Of a stretch of 64,000 bases of DNA, positions 1-12,024 are shown piece by piece. Each line of letters starts with the position of its first letter. Positions within the stretch are counted from its first letter, which is position 1. The stretch is from Nymphaea colorata. Its lineage: Eukaryota; Streptophyta; Magnoliopsida; Nymphaeales; Nymphaeaceae. The DNA lies in the NCBI RefSeq assembly GCF_008831285.2, contig NC_045142.1:13530716-13594715 (forward strand), in the 5' to 3' direction. A program made the translations under genes and the position numbers. The notes under the pieces were generated by a model. That model saw nothing but the letters and a program-made list of their open reading frames with translations, had not been told where the DNA came from and did not search any database.

Positions 1-1015
1 GAGAGGTCATCTAATGTATCAACTCTCGATCCAATGAGATAATAAGGTAATGGGCATTTGACTTGGGAGGACAAAAATGGTTTTCATGATAGATTTCTAA
101 CAATTAGGACTTAGTGACAAGACCGATCCAAGGGGAGAGAGGTTGATGTGGTGTCACTACGACAAAGAGTTGTTTTAGGAATGAGTCCATAGAAGTACTT
201 GTTCTGGAACTAATCCTAATTGCACTGTTTTTCTATATAAAAATATCCATTGAGTCATGATGATGCCTCGATCATAAAAGTGAGAACACCCCTAGGTTGT
301 AACTGACGCAGAACTTTGACCTTTTTGCAATTCTGAAATCCCTTTTCTACTTTGCTTCTCTTTCTATCACCCATCTTTGCACCCTAAACTCACCCTTAGT
401 ATTTGCATTTGTCCATTTTTTTTTCTCTCTCTATCTCTATCTCTCTCTCCCTCTCCGTCTCTCTCCCGTTCTCTTTCTATCTCGATTTTGATCAATTGGT
501 TTGATATTGCTCTTCACAACATAAATGTTTGTCTCTTTTGATTAATTATGCTTGCTCCCTTGCTTCTGGAGTTTAGATTGATTGCCCTATACTTCTTATT
601 TCTTTCCAGTTTATGATGGCTAATGGTGCTCTGATCTCTACACAAGATCGGCAGCTCGTTCACCTACATCAATGTCAAGTAGAGATTGTTTGTGCACTTA
701 AGTTTAAGCGAGATTAAATGACCTGGGGTCCTCCAACATTGGATGAGGCCACCCTATTAGAGATAAAAATAAATCATTTGCATGATCGGTAAGAGTTCCA
801 GCAATTGCCGATGTGGATTCTCAAGCTAGGGCAAGGGCTTATAGGGCAGAGATGCACCATTTTTCTCTCGCCAACGATTTCTCTGGTAGTCTTCTTTTTT
901 TTTTCTTGTCCTCCACGCAACTTTTCTAACGATCAACCTGTGGGCTCCTGATACAACAGAAAAAGGTGAAAAAAAACCTTTCTCTGCATCAGCCCTTTTT
1001 TTCTTTTTGTTCACT
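1..1015. other. Gene-free stretch, CT-rich tract
   Basis: I see no supportable gene here. A pyrimidine-rich stretch of degenerate CT repeats occupies about 421-480. Short open frames in this part have no family resemblance. A T-rich patch near 890-905 precedes the subtilase relic. Confidence 0.5.
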
Positions 1016-1019
1016 CAGA

Positions 1020-1505
1020 TTGGCATCTGAAATAAAATCTATCCCAAATGTGCTTGCCTTTAGCCCATTGTTCCCACCTGATGCAACCACCACAATGCCC
1101 TTGCTAATGACATGAAATGCACCCATAGCAATTGTATCTTCAAAGAAACCAGCAGGACACCTCCCAATGATACAGAAAACACATCGACACTGCCACTTAT
1201 TGCTGCATCAATTGCAGCCAGTACCTCTACTGCAAAAACATTCATCACTTTTGCCATGTATTGGTCTCCAGCAGACTTGTAGATTGCAACACAAGCTCTT
1301 GGTGGTCTGCCCTTGGCAATGCCATGAGACCATAACCAAACACACTAACGTTGTGTGCAAAATTGTCGCTTGCTGCTGATAGCATGTGGGAACCATGGCC
1401 ATTGTGGTCACAAGGAGAAATGAAGCCATGTGAGTCAGCATGATGAGCTGCATCGATGTAACCTTTATCATAGTAGTGTGCACCAATTAACTTCCTGCAA
1501 GCCAT
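1020..1505 (-). pseudogene. Subtilisin-like serine protease (SBT) relic
   Basis: The minus strand encodes a fragment of a plant subtilase (peptidase S8), a family of secreted serine proteases. From about 1505 downward one frame reads the region after the catalytic Asp: a KLIGA motif, then NGHGSH, which holds the catalytic His of the triad. The homology continues in two other frames: VCWRPI with the following KSDECF around 1250-1290, then LAAIDAAISGSVDVFSVSLGG around 1150-1230. At least two frameshifts are therefore needed to follow the protein. The upstream prodomain, the PA domain and the Ser-containing C-terminal half are not visible nearby. A possible splice acceptor (TGCAG) sits just before the KLIGA codons, so this may be one decayed exon of a former gene. 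It cannot make a protease. Confidence 0.8.
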
Positions 1506-2929
1506 CCAAATTCAATAAGAAAATTAATTAACTATAGACTTTCTTTTTTCTTCCTTTAGGCAACGTTCAATTAGATAGAACTCGCTTTTCAACCCTTTAC
1601 TTTATCCCCTTCACATGTTACCCCTCACAAAATGCATGTGCTTGTAACATTTTTTTCTTCTTTTCTTATGTGGTAGCATGTTTTCTCCTAACTTTTTGTT
1701 AGTACACGGTGTTTGATATGGAGCGCTGGTTTTTTTCATTTTGGAATGTTGATCTAATGTGGAGCTTATTTCTTGTGTGTCATGTTCGTCTACAAGTAAT
1801 TGAGGAAGCCAACTAGTTCATTCTACCTCATATACTAAAGTTGTTAATAAATCCGTACGTCTGCTCTTGCATGAAATTGTCTTATTTCTAATGTTTTTCT
1901 TCCATGTAGGTCTAGTCAAGGTTCACATTTGACATGTCCTTCAGAAATTCATGGTACAGTGCAAGCAAGCCATAGGGCAACAACAGTAAGTTTTCACTTT
2001 TTAGTTCCAAAAGTCTTTTTTATGATTAGTTACATGCATAAAGGGTCCACATGCTTCCATAAGCTTGTCATTGATCTGTCATTCTTGAAATGCTTATTAT
2101 CACAACTACTAGGCTTTGTAGACTAGTGGACGATGGTTTAAAAGTCAATTTTATAATTTTATTTGGATATATACAGGCTTATAAAGGTAATAAGATGGTG
2201 CCTATAGAGGTCATATTCTAATCATTTCTTCGCAAAAAATGAGTATAGATATTTCATTTTTCTCATCTATCCAACTATGATTGATGGTAGTACTTGTTTG
2301 CTAATTCAGTCATCCACTGATCCTTGGTTGCATGACTCTCATTTGTCAAGGTGGATCCCAAATTTCTTCACATGTTTCATGAGGCAAAGCCTTGTATAAC
2401 TAAATAGTATTAGGAATGGCTGAGGTTAGCATTCCTAAAAGTGACAGTATATAAGCTATTAAGAATGGTCGGGATGACCATCCATATATGTATATATATA
2501 TGTTTAAATGCAATTAAAATTTGAACCTTTAGAAACACTTTTGAAGGTTGTTCATAATGGTTCTTCATTAGGTACGGTCGTGACCGTTCCTACTTAGGAA
2601 TGCCATTTTTAGGAACATTTTAAAAAGGGTCACTCGATGGTTTCTAATTAGTTTTAGAAATGGTTGCATATACATTTAGAAACAATTTTCAGCCGTTCCT
2701 AAAAATATATTTGTTTGTGATCCCCAATAAGAGATACAACATTGCTGAAATCATCAGTAACACACGAGAGAAAGACAACATAGGTTTGGATCCATGTTTG
2801 TACTATTATGGAAAAAGCTAGACCATATTAGGACCCTCAATAGGAACTGGATCCTAGTTCACCCAACCTTGTGGAACTGGACCCTAGATCTCAAGTAGAG
2901 TGAGTAGAAGAACCCAAACCCACTGGACA
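1506..2929. other. Intergenic, possible element with GTTCCTAAAA repeats
   Basis: No gene is supported. Between about 2405 and 2700 short inverted and direct copies of a GGAACGGT/ACCGTTCCTA-like motif recur (e.g. near 2575-2600 and 2690-2705). Such motifs are common in subterminal parts of plant CACTA or Mutator-like elements, but I found no clear terminal repeats or target duplication. Confidence 0.35.
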
Positions 2930-2937
2930 ACTTGGCC

Positions 2938-3201
2938 ATAGAGGTGGGCATCGGCTTGGTACCCGGCCCGAAATAATGGCCCCCGGTCAGCCCCACGGGT
3001 ACCCGGTTCGGCCCGATAAATTTTAAATATTATTTTTTTATTAAAAATGTATTTTATATTAAAAAATATTTTTTTATTGTAACCGGGCTGGGCCTAGGCT
3101 CGGGTTTGGGGCATTGGGCCCAGTTCCAGGCTTAGGTTTTGGACATCAAGCTGACTTAAACCCGGCTTTTATCGATTCGGGTCGGGCCGATGCCCAAGCC
3201 T
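2938..3201. mobile_element. hAT-like non-autonomous element, GGCCC-rich ends (copy A)
   Basis: A 264-bp unit has GC-rich ends around an AT-rich core. The left end contains GGTGGGCATCGGC and the right end read on the other strand contains GGCTTGGGCATCGGC, so the termini are inverted repeats. The 8-mer ACTTGGCC flanks both sides (2930-2937 and 3202-3209), as expected for a hAT target duplication. There is no coding capacity. Similar units lie at 9991-10258 and 10683-10968, and as the ends of the element at 45.6-46.45 kb. Confidence 0.7.
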
Positions 3202-3209
3202 ACTTGGCC

Positions 3210-5166
3210 CAACTCAGCTTGCTAGGCCCCCACAACTACCTGCATAGTGTAGTCACACTAGGCCATAGTTGGGGTCCAAAGTGATCTAAACAATGTGCTG
3301 GCCAGCCTGGCACTCACTCCACTCGCGGCCAATGAGAGGGCACCATCTATGTGCCACTTCAATAGGAAAATGGCATGTGCCCTAGCTCGACCACATTAGT
3401 GCATCAATGAAGGAGAAAGCTACTCCATCCCATATGAAAGACAAATAGTGGATGGTCTTGGACGAGGTGGATGACCTAGGTGGTGCCAGCTAGGCCATCC
3501 ATTAGCCTAAGCCCACCAATAGGCGGCATCCTATGGAGAGCAACATGGACCACCATAGGACACATGCACCATGCCGACTGGCAGAACCTACAATGTACCA
3601 GCTTGGCCAGCTCAAACTCTTTTTAGAGGATCTAATCGCAACTTGAGAGGCCCAGATTGGCAAGCTCAATTGCTTATTTGATAAGGCCAATCCTATGCCT
3701 TAAGCCTGATTATTGTCAAATCATTTCTGCTCTAAGTTAGTTATATTCAAACTTTAAGTCTCAAACTATCTAGAAGGATCAGACTTTTGAATTTCTCCTC
3801 ATGTTCTTATTTCACTGAAACACCACACATCCCATCGACAAATTGGCTTCTGGCCATTTTCCCATGGACTTCACCTAGCACCATGGCCACTGCCACGCTA
3901 TCCTAGTATGGAAGGAGCTGACCCATGGTCCACTTCACCTTGCTCAAGCTCTCCAATGCAACCATAGGGAGGCTACGCTACTCTTCATTGGCAAAACACC
4001 CAGCAACCACCCTGATTGGCCAAGCCAGCCACCCTCATTGCGCCAGCCTATGGGCTGAACCTAGCCTGTCCTGCCCAAGGCTGGAACCCCCACACCTAAA
4101 GGGACCCGTTATACAGTTCTAGACTTGTCCCTGAGGAGAGTCTAATGAAGAGGAAGAGGAATAGGACTTGCAGAACAAAATAACTTGCGCCAAAGAACAA
4201 GAAAAACACACTCCATTCATTTTCCACGTTAGTTCACAAAGCTGGCACCACAAGCTAGGGAGATGAATAGTAGTCTCTTTGCCAACCTTAGCAGCTTTCG
4301 CCCCGATTGTGCTGGACCCGGTGTTTCACAATATCTGGAATTGCAATGCATCAGATATTTGGCAGAAAATAATATAGTAGAAAGGACCTGGGGCTGAGCT
4401 TCCTTAAATTTGCAGATAGACATTGGGCCACGACCCCTGGTCACTACTTTGGTGATGATATTATGAGATCAGACACATCTCCCAATTGACCGAGACTAAC
4501 TTGCAAATTGCATCTGTCCAGAACAATATGGCATTATTGGTGGCACGAGGAATTGACAATAAATCCTTGTTGAATATGAGGGCTCTGCCTCGAAACTGTA
4601 ACTCAGATTAAACGTGGTTGCCTGCAACGTCACTTCTTCGGCTACTTCCGTTTCACGACATTTAATAACAATAGTAGGTAGGCATTGTAATCTAGGTGAT
4701 GAGTTCCTCTGGACACAGAACAATCAAGAGGCCTCTTCTTCATGCATTGCATACGGGAGCTCAAAATCTTTGTCTATCATGCCCACCAAACTACACTTAC
4801 CAACCCACTCACTGAGATACTTTTTCTGCAACACAGCTGTTTAAATAAGATTTTATCTTTTTAAGGCTACATGATGTGATTTATCTTTGTTATGCAATGC
4901 GATGGAGATTTAATTCACCAGCAACCTTTCTTCAACAGATGAAAATAAGACTAGAATGAAATTCTAATAATGGTGTTCATGTCTATACAAGTTAAGTAGA
5001 ATGGTTCTCTCACATGTTACAAAAAACACGAGATCAACCTTTCTTCAACAGTAAATCGCATCTAAGAGCTTGAACTCATACCTGCAACAAGAAAAAGACA
5101 CAAAAAGAACTTCTGCTTTATTTGACCATTCCTACTTGGATCGTTCACAAGATAAGCCCATTCACT
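3210..5166. other. Intergenic stretch
   Basis: I see no gene. 3.3-4.1 kb is somewhat richer in GC than its surroundings and has short open frames, but none resembles a known family or has splice signals supporting exons. The last part probably holds the 3' UTR and downstream flank of the minus-strand HS1-like gene. Confidence 0.4.
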
Positions 5167-8100
5167 TCAAAGATTCACTGTTGCAGGCTTGTAATCAACG
5201 ACAACAAATTTCTCCAGAGTTGGCAGGAACTCATTTGCAAATTCAACATGAGCTGGGTGAGAAACATACTCTGCAATGCCCTCTGTGCTCTCAAAGGTTG
5301 ACTCAAATACATGGGTGAAACCCCGGTGTAGGTTTTCTATGCTTACATCCCTTCCCCTGACAGGTGATAAGCGTCAGAATAACTGAACAGGAGTTTCCAC
5401 TTACGAAAACATCATTAAATGCATAAGACCACCGTCTTTTGGTGGAGCGTTAAAAATCATATCATTATGAAATATCGATTAGCATGTCATAAAAGAACCA
5501 ATGAGTAATCAATGCATGTACAGAGAACACACAGATTAAGTGAAGACTTAAGCTCATAAGCCAAAGCAGGCTAGCACACAATTCATTTTGGAGCTTCCAT
5601 CCAACATATCTTTTTCTTTTTTGGGGGTGGGAGGAGTAACACAATATACATGGTTGACTGTAACCACAACTTAAAAATAATGTGCAAATTCTTTTCGTTT
5701 GGAATATTCCCCTCTAAAGCAGCAGCCATGTAACAGAAGCACAGGAATTGTGCTCAAAAGTTGAAAGTAAAGCCACGCCATGCAAGAAAGAGAGAGTTTT
5801 GACAGAGAATAAAATGAGATGACAAGACATTCTTTGGTTTTAGTTCCCACCTTGTCTACTGGAACTTATCCATGCAAAATACCATGACACTAGGAAAGGA
5901 TCCTTGGACTCGATACATTATGTAGAGACATCCCATGGCTGGAGCTATGAAAGACCGACTGGCAGGAGGAGAAAAGCACATTAGAAGAAAAATCCCCAAA
6001 CAATCTTATCTTTCCTTTCGTTGATTGTCACATCTCAAGCTGACTAAACAGGTCTACAGAACCTTGGAACTCACCATCCTTTAACCTTCTTTTGGAATTA
6101 AATACTGTCCAGCATTAGACTGAAACCATTCTCTTATGAAAAAAACATCTTCTTAGAGATGTCCAAGAGTAGCTTACTCTCGAAAGACCATAAATTAGAC
6201 TGAAATACGTGCAGTTTTAAGGGATTAAAATAATGAAGCACTAGTGACTAGCCTTCTTGGATGCGAGACCCTCTCTCCTGTTTGCTGCTACCTGCCCTTA
6301 ACTACAATCTTTGTAGTCAACTCCCAACTAGTAAGACTAGTCTCTCTAGTTAAGTCAGTTGTCAGATGATTGGTCTTTAGGCCACAAGCAGTTCGGCCCT
6401 AAAGCCAGTGAGTAGTCGCTGAGCAATCCTTTGACTGACTAGCCAGCATTACAAAGGAAATAGCTGCTGTTGGCATTCTTATTGTTCTTATTGTTGTTGT
6501 AGTGGTTGTTGTTGTTATTATTATTATTATTGCTACTTATGTTTTCTTCCTTTCTACAAAATATCTTCATGTTAACTACCTCCTTTCATATCTTTGGTGC
6601 TTCTTCTTCTTGCCTTGAAGTAAATTTTTAACATTCTTCTTCCCTCTATTTTGTTAAATTAATGATTATATAAACTCTTAAGTTTCATGGATACCCTACA
6701 GTTTAATTTATCCTTGTGTCATATAATATATGTGATGGGTGAACTATATGTTTTACTTTATCGCATAGTGATATCATATATCTTTTCTCAAAATTTAATT
6801 GATGTGCAATAAATTATTTTGTTAATTATCTTTTTGAGATTGCTGGACTGATCCAAACTAACTAGTCCCAATTAATCCCCACTAATCCTCTTAGAGGCTT
6901 TAGCATTTTCGGGCACATAGGCCACAGCCAGCCAAACAAAGAACATTTTGGCTTTGTTTAGTCAAAGCAAGTTCTTTATTTTGCAGGCTGACATTTCACC
7001 TTAACAAGACTCAACCCAAGTCGCTGAATTAACCTACTAGGTTACGAGTTGAACAAGAACAAATTGAGCCCCAAGTCACCGAGTTTTAAAAATTGAATCT
7101 CATCTCTATAATGGAGAGCTGATTCTCGTATCAGAGTATCATTAAGAATGAGTTCTTCCATCGCTATCTAAACTAGTGTCCTTTTGAAAACACAAACAAC
7201 TGCTGATTATGTATGACTTACAAGTCCATACTTTTGAGATTAATAGGTAGGATGAACACAATAAAGTTGGAATATAAATAAGGATTCAGGAAAGGCAGGG
7301 GTACAAAGTGTACAAAGACAACAAAGCAAATGTACAAAAGATGGGTGTAGGCCTGTAGGGTATGGGTTTTTGTATATATAGTGATATATCCCAGAGATAT
7401 ACAACTAACAGATAAAAATATAGGGTACATGTGTGTGTGTGTGTGTGTGTGTGTATACATATATCATGATATACGCCAAAGATATACAACTAACAGATAA
7501 AAATAGAGAAATATGTAATAAATGACAGATACTTCTCATCCTAAGTTTGATGCCAAAAAAACATAAAATAAAGTATCTAAATAAAAATATCAGAAGCAAC
7601 ATGGGCAGAGTCAGCTGATAGAAGTTCCCATTTTACACAAATCTTCACCTTTCAGCTGAAACATATGAATATTTATATTTCTTATAAAATTCAAGAAAAA
7701 TGTTCAGGATGATACCATAGCAAGACTTGTAACAGCATGTCAGTTTTTTTGGGTGCATGGGTCTAAGCACACCCCAACTGGCATCGTTGAAGACACTTGA
7801 CAAGATACTACCCACTTTTTAGAGCTGTCTGGGCATTCCCAAATAATCATGGAGGAACGTAACCACAAGATTTAGAATGGGGTTACCCCATTTTTCATCA
7901 CAAGGAAAAAATGAACTACTGCGTTTCAGTTGTCCATCCAGGTGCATCTCAATATTCACCACCCTTTCTCTTAGGTTAGACTAGGTGAGTGAACTTGGTC
8001 GACCTGAATACTTTAGTCTGAACTTGAATCTGCTGAACCAGAGATGTTGGTTATCTAGCTAAAAGAGATTCAGATCTGAAACTCAATTAGGTTAATCAGC

Positions 8101-8837
8101 TAGGAAAAGGCAGTAGTAGAGTATTGAGTGTTTAATCAGGCTAGATTAAGGACTGTGATCCAGACCTACAATGCAAGATTTGCATCTGCAGAGACAACGA
8201 ACTAATGACTTAAGCAAACTACAACTATTGGATCTTGAGGTCGATAAAAGAGAATGAAGAAAGTGAAGAAACAAAAGCAGAACCAAAAAGAGCTTTTGCA
8301 TTTTGTTAGATATTAGTTTATACAGAAACATGACATGAAAATAAAAATATCTATTGAGCACCAGGAAAATGGATTACTGATCTACTGATCGTGTTCAGTA
8401 CATCAAGCTGGACGTTTTTTTTATACGCTTCATGATGCCACAAGGTACAAGGCAAATAGTGGATCTATTTGATCTGGTTCGAGGCGTTCCCACAAACTCA
8501 AACAATATATGGAAAAAGTTCTCAACAAGAGAAAGCAAACATATTCTGGTAATAAAGAAGTTGAAGAAAAGAAAACACGAGAGCAAACAAACAGATTCTG
8601 GTGATCAAAGAAGCTGAAGGAAAGAAAACTGCGAAGTATGAATTTCATTTAATTGTTATGAAGATAAGAGAGCAATAAACAGTGAAGAAAGGGTGCAGCT
8701 TACCAATGGAAGCCCTTCATGGAAGGGACGAGGGGAACCAGTGCAGCGTAACCACGAATCAATTGCTCGATTCTTTGCTGTGGTATCTCATCCTTGAACT
8801 TCGCCAGCAAAATGTGCTTCACCACATGCGTGCTCTC

Positions 8838-8843
<6 letters not shown>
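5167..8843 (-). CDS. HS1: Stress-responsive A/B-barrel (Dabb) protein, HS1-like
   Basis: Two exons on the minus strand, 8843-8704 and 5356-5167, joined in phase (TG|G tryptophan codon) by a 3,347-bp intron with a GTAAGC donor and a CTGTCAG acceptor, give 109 residues. That equals the length I recall for Arabidopsis heat-stable protein 1, and the sequence follows the family: VKHILLAKFKDEI near the N-terminus, IRGYAALV, MKGFHWGRDVSIENL across the splice, GFTHVFEST, SHPAHVEFANEFLP, and a C-terminal VVVDYKPATVNL. The Dabb fold is a small dimeric alpha+beta barrel; HS1 proteins are stress-linked with reported antimicrobial activity, and no enzyme role is established. I chose the ATG at 8843 because it yields family length; an in-frame ATG at 8954 would add an Arg-Glu repeat encoded by the CT/GA microsatellite, which I take as 5' UTR. 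Confidence 0.93.
5357..8703 (-). other. Intron of the HS1-like gene
   Basis: The intron is unusually long for a 330-nt coding sequence. It contains a (TG)n run near 7431-7453, a trinucleotide run near 6505-6530, and two copies of a TATACAACTAACAGATAAAAAT block (near 7397-7419 and 7482-7504). I found no coding sequence in it. Confidence 0.8.

Positions 8844-8886
<43 letters not shown>
8841..8886. repeat. (CT)n microsatellite at the HS1-like start codon
   Basis: About 22 CT dinucleotides on the plus strand (GA on the coding strand) end directly at the ATG of the HS1-like gene, so this repeat is probably the end of its 5' UTR. Confidence 0.9.
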
Positions 8887-8889
<3 letters not shown>

Positions 8890-9149
8890 GTCAGAGATGC
8901 CTTCTGCAGCTCTGCTAGCAACAGGAAGAAAAAGGGCTGTGATTTTGCTGGCAAATTTCAACGGAAACCTCAAATTGAATAAGTGTTTTTTCAAAGTTGT
9001 TATTAAAGTTCAATCCTTCATTTATTTATACACAAGAATCGGCAAATTTCCGTCTTAACGATGTCCCACTTTTACCGACAGCTGCTAATATCCTTGGAAA
9101 AGAGAGTAATCGGTGCAGTTTGGACCGACCGCTTGAAAGAAAATCGCTT

Positions 9150-9497
9150 ATGAAAAAATAACTAATTAAAAAATTACATTCGATTCAAATTTGAGAAACG
9201 ACATTTGGTTGTATTATAATTCAGGTTTAAATAAATATCAGACTAAATTGATATTCACATTCAAATTGGATTTAATTCTAAATAAATACCTAATATCCAA
9301 TATTCATACATTTTTAAAAATGGTCGTAACATATGATAATACATTTATCGGCTTTTAAAGTCGGATTCAAATTCAAAACTAACTTTAAAATTCAAATTTG
9401 GACTCAGATATGGTATAAAATTTTCTTAATTGTTATTTGAATTTGAACATGAAAATCATTAAGAGTATATCAGATTTGAATCCATTAACATCCCTAG
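9150..9497. mobile_element. TAGGGATGTTAAT-type hAT-like element (one end clear)
   Basis: An AT-rich stretch with many ATTTGAATTC-like and AAATTTGA-like words ends at about 9497 with a sequence that reads TAGGGATGTTAATGGATTC on the other strand. This is the terminus shared with the elements at 17904-18296 and 34.04-34.36 kb. The left terminus is not clear, so the start is approximate. Confidence 0.45.
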
Positions 9498-9990
9498 ATG
9501 TAAGAGCCTCTTACTAACAGTTGAGGGATGACAATGAAAAAATCATTGTGACTACAACGCAGAAGGGTGGTAAATGAGAAATTGGTGCTGTGTATCACTC
9601 CCCTTTGCACCATGTATTGTACATTGGGGACGACAGCAGATCAACAAGTAGAATGAGACATCTTCGTAGCTGGTGGGTAGGGATTTGTAATGAGACGTGT
9701 TTTAACTTTTTTGTTCTTAAGAAATTAGAAAAACTTACTTTTATTGTTCAATTTATTAAAAGAAGGACCTTAAGGCATTGGAAAAGCAAGTTTCATGGGC
9801 ATTGTACAGTACTCTGAATCTTGTGGACGTTGGGAAGTCCAAACAAGATCTTGACTTGAATTGCAAAGAAAATCTTAACATTCCTTTTTCTTGAATGAAA
9901 GTATGCATATTCAGTGGTCAAACAAATCTTAATTTTAATTCGGTTCATCTCATGCAAAACTTTTGGCTTAGGTCTTGATGTCATCAACAC

Positions 9991-10258
9991 TAGACCTCGA
10001 CATTGGGCCGGCCTGGAACTCGATTAAAATAAAAAATATTTTTTAATATAAGATAAAAAAATTTAAATATAAACTACATTTTTAAAATAAAATATATATT
10101 ATTATTAAATAAAAATAATAAAAAATTAACAAAATAATCGGACTGAATCAAGCTCCATGGAGTCGAATCGGGCTGATATTTTTGGGCCCAAGCCCGATCG
10201 AATTGGGTAGAGGATACCCTAGAAACCCGGCCCCGTACCCAAGTTTAGTCCACGCCCA
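9991..10258. mobile_element. hAT-like GGCCC-rich element (copy B)
   Basis: GC-rich ends (GACATTGGGCCGGCCTGG on the left; CCGGCCCCGTACCCAAG on the right) surround an AT-rich core, as in copies A and C. I could not find a target duplication, so the limits are approximate and the copy may be eroded. Confidence 0.5.
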
Positions 10259-10682
10259 AATTGCACACATCGCCAAAAGGTAGATCATACTGGAGATTGA
10301 TGTTGGGACCCAGTTGGTCGGCCTCAAAGCGGCAAGATGTGTCAAGCAAACTACGCAAAAAGGAGAAGCAACCAACTACATTACTAAGGATGAATTAGTG
10401 AAGTCTTTTAATCAAATGCCTATAACAAACTTTATATCAACGTATGTCTTATGCTTATTATTTATGTAACAATCTTGGTCTTTGGGTGGTGGATTCATGC
10501 GCGACTGACCCGTCGATGAACCAACTGCTTTTAAATACTTAAACCGGTTTTTAGTTTTTACTATCTTGTGGGTCATACGCACCAAAGCACCAGCCATATG
10601 CACTTATAATGACAAATCTTTTATAAGTTCCTTCAAACACAAAGCTCCTAAAGATGACGGTGGAAAAATGAAATCTTAAATG

Positions 10683-10968
10683 TAATTCTAGGCATTAGGC
10701 CGGGCTGCCGCTGGATATCTGGTACTTGACATGGGCTTGGGCCCAAGCCCGAAAAAAGGAACCTGTTCTTGCTAATGAGTTTTTTTTAACTTTATTATTA
10801 TTTATATTTATAAATATTTTATTATGATTAATTATATTTATATAATTTTTATATTTTCAAATGTAATCCGGCCAGGCTTGGGTTTGGGTTTTCTGAGTCG
10901 GGCCGAGTCCGAGCCTAGGTTTTGGATGTCGGCCAACCCGGGCCTAACCGACCCAATGCTCACCCTTA
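10683..10968. mobile_element. hAT-like GGCCC-rich element (copy C)
   Basis: This 286-bp unit has GC-rich ends carrying GGCATTAGGCCGGGC on the left and, on the opposite strand at the right, GAGCATTGGGTCGGTTAGG, around an AT-rich core. The 8-mer CTTAAATG is present on both flanks (10675-10682 and 10969-10976), a hAT-type target duplication. It is non-coding. Confidence 0.65.
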
Positions 10969-10976
10969 CTTAAATG

Positions 10977-11836
10977 TCTAAGTATACGTAATAGACATAA
11001 AACCAATAGAATTTTATCCTATTGGAGACAAAACCAAGCACCTTCTCCACTTGATGCATAGAACTTTAAAAGCTTTAAAAGCAGGACGACTTGGAGACAC
11101 ACCACCCAACACCGTTAAGTTTGCAAGTTGGCGGGGTCAGTTCCGTCCATATGTTTCTCATCCTTCCTTTCTCGTGTAGGGTCTGACAAAAGTATCTAAG
11201 GTTAGAAGCGAAAATAAAAAAATCTGGATAAAGGACATTAAATTTTAAATTTTAAAGAGCATCAATATTTAAATGAATAAAATTACCCTAAAACATTAAT
11301 ATAAAAATAAAAACTGTTTTTTGGTCTGCCCACACTTAACCCATACCTGCATTCACCCCTTTCTCAAAAGATGAAAAAACATTGGTCCAATTTTCTTTAG
11401 AAAAAAGAATTTTGTGTTTCATTTTTTCCAGTTAAGGGTTGTCCCATAGTTCCTTTGAAGAGAGAGAGAGAAAGAGAGAGAGGTGTGTAAAATTTTGATT
11501 TTAAAGCTTGGCAAAACTCGGTGACAAGGCAACTCATCAGGAAAGAGATTGAGTTTCAAATCCCTGTGTTAGTTGTCACATTTTGCTATCCTATTTTTCT
11601 AGACTGCAAATAGTAGAAGGTATCACATCGAGTTAAAGGGCTTTACTATAAACTCGTGTCATGGGCATAAGCAAGTGTGGATTATGTGTCGGCACTTGTC
11701 TATATGAACTTCCCCAAAAAAAAATTGGTTTTTATATTGACATTTTTGAGCAATTTTTTCCTTTATATATTGACACCTTTTAAAAATTTAACACTTTATA
11801 ACTAATACCTCTTAGCCAAAATTTTGTGGCTGTGGC
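10977..11836. other. Intergenic stretch
   Basis: No gene is supported. A short GA repeat sits at 11461-11483. A sequence at about 11505-11720 has a weak resemblance to a tRNA-derived SINE (a B-box-like GTTTCAAATCCC), but I could not confirm it. Confidence 0.4.
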
Positions 11837-12024
11837 TAGGGGCGGAGCCAAGGTAGGGTCCACTTGGACCATGGCCCCACTTCATTTTTTTTAATTTATA
11901 TGTAAACTTTAGAAAGTTTCACTTGTTTTATATAAAAAATCTTGAAAATGATATTTCGACCCTAGTCAAAATTTAAAAACTTTAATTTGGTCCCCTTCAC
12001 GAAAAATTTCTGGCTTCACTCCTG
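11837..12024. mobile_element. hAT-like MITE of the GGGGCGGAGCC family
   Basis: The left end reads TAGGGGCGGAGCCAAGG and the right end, on the other strand, CAGGAGTGAAGCCAGAAA, giving imperfect terminal inverted repeats about 188 bp apart. The interior is T/A-rich with the GGACCATGGCCCCAC block seen in sister copies. I found no clear 8-bp target duplication. A further fragment of the family lies near 12250-12330. Confidence 0.55.

Noticed and set aside
8700..8954. Longer HS1-like start at 8954 with an Arg-Glu repeat
   Set aside because: The family length of 109 residues fits the ATG at 8843; the extra stretch is a translated microsatellite.
11505..11720. tRNA-derived SINE
   Set aside because: A B-box-like GTTTCAAATCCC is present, but the A box is poor and I found no target duplication or poly-A tail.
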